A DNA stretch of 47,770 nt from Hahella ganghwensis DSM 17046 (GTDB lineage Bacteria; Pseudomonadota; Gammaproteobacteria; Pseudomonadales; Oleiphilaceae): the NCBI RefSeq assembly GCF_000376785.1, contig NZ_AQXX01000094.1, positions 1 to 47,770 on the forward strand, written 5' to 3'. Each line of letters begins with the position of its first letter. The stretch's first letter is position 1. Of the stretch, positions 47,490 through 47,770 are shown piece by piece. The notes below the pieces were generated by a model that ran no database searches, was not told where the DNA came from, and saw nothing but the letters and a program-made list of their open reading frames with translations. Position numbers and translations under genes: made by a program.

Positions 47490-47770
47490 GTAAGCGTCCG
47501 GCTATCACAGGTTGACCGGACCGCTCCAGTTGTGAGGCAGTAATTCAGCAATGGCACTGTTCTTCTGCGTCGGCAGACGCGCCAGTACATCTTTCAGATA
47601 AGCATAGGGATCATGTCCGTTCAGTTTGGCCGATTGGATCAGACTCATTACTGCCGCTGCCCGCTGACCACTGCGCAGCGATCCGGCAAACAACCAGTTG
47701 GAACGACCCAGCGCCCAAGGCCGGATCTGGTTTTCCACCCAATTATTGTCGATGGGCACGGCGCCATCCT
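47490..47770 (-). mobile_element. IS66-family element, right part cut by window end
   Basis: The boundary is GTAAGCGTCCGGCTATCAC starting at 47490; IS66-family terminal repeats begin GTAA. Inside it lies the C-terminus of a TnpC transposase whose stop codon is within the terminal repeat, as expected. IS66 elements duplicate eight bases, so GATAGTTC (47482-47489) should recur at the far end, outside the window. Confidence 0.85.
47505..47770 (-). CDS. tnpC: IS66-family transposase TnpC, C-terminal part
   Basis: Transposase of the IS66 DDE family, with about 88 C-terminal residues visible and the rest beyond the window. The segment PIDNNWVENQIRPWALGRSN contains the catalytic Glu of the DDE triad, followed by NWLFAGSLRSGQRAAAVMSL and the LNGHDPYAYLKDVLARLP tail. 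The end ELLPHNW is typical. The frame is intact as far as seen, so the element may be active. Its insertion has disrupted the gene at 47071-47489. Confidence 0.95.
   Translation of the reverse strand, partial: DGAVPIDNNWVENQIRPWALGRSNWLFAGSLRSGQRAAAVMSLIQSAKLNGHDPYAYLKDVLARLPTQKNSAIAELLPHNWSGPVNL

Overview
The window is chromosomal DNA from a gammaproteobacterium. The order glnD-map-rpsB-tsf-pyrH-frr-uppS-cdsA-dxr-rseP-bamA-skp-lpxD-fabZ-lpxA-lpxB-rnhB, the long-type dapD beside an ArsC-like gene and dapC, and fdxA-mutS-cinA-recA all resemble the Pseudomonadales/Oceanospirillales. The genome carries full lipid A, BAM and DXP-pathway genes. I cannot name the species from sequence alone.

Left part (1-9587). 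A possible transposase C-terminal remnant sits at the left edge, followed by slyX (minus) and a membrane-anchored cold-shock-domain protein (plus). A bidirectional terminator then separates these from a long minus-strand series: two hypothetical genes, dapE, dapD, an ArsC/Spx-like reductase, dapC, glnD and map. This gathers the succinylase branch of lysine/diaminopimelate synthesis next to the PII uridylyltransferase.

Middle part (9588-24853). A divergent regulatory region with an rpsB leader opens the plus-strand translation and envelope cluster: ribosomal protein S2, EF-Ts, UMP kinase, ribosome recycling factor, undecaprenyl-PP synthase, CDP-diglyceride synthase, DXP reductoisomerase, RseP, BamA, Skp, LpxD, FabZ, LpxA, LpxB and RNase HII. 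The usual dnaE/accA continuation is absent. The window passes instead to a DUF4124 lipoprotein-like/periplasmic gene, then fdxA and mutS (minus), cinA C-domain and recA (plus). recA has a perfect-arm LexA box. No recX follows it.

Accessory part (30800-47770). A polyol catabolic locus resembles the Pseudomonas mannitol/arabitol mtl operon: a binding protein, two permeases, an ATPase, a mannitol-family dehydrogenase, transaldolase and xylulokinase. It is flanked on both sides by paralogous AraC-family regulators. A transaldolase occupies the place where fructokinase might be expected. Next comes a hemerythrin gene divergent from a four-gene MacAB-like exporter (adaptor, ATPase, two permeases). 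The 301-base gap between them holds two FNR/ANR-type palindromes, one placed correctly for class II activation of the hemerythrin promoter. At the right edge an IS66-family element, cut by the window end, has landed in what looks like a DUF4124-type gene and removed its 5' end.

Most of the window is ordinary core genome. The parts most worth following are the hemerythrin/exporter control region, the double-regulated polyol operon with its built-in transaldolase, and the membrane-tethered cold-shock protein.
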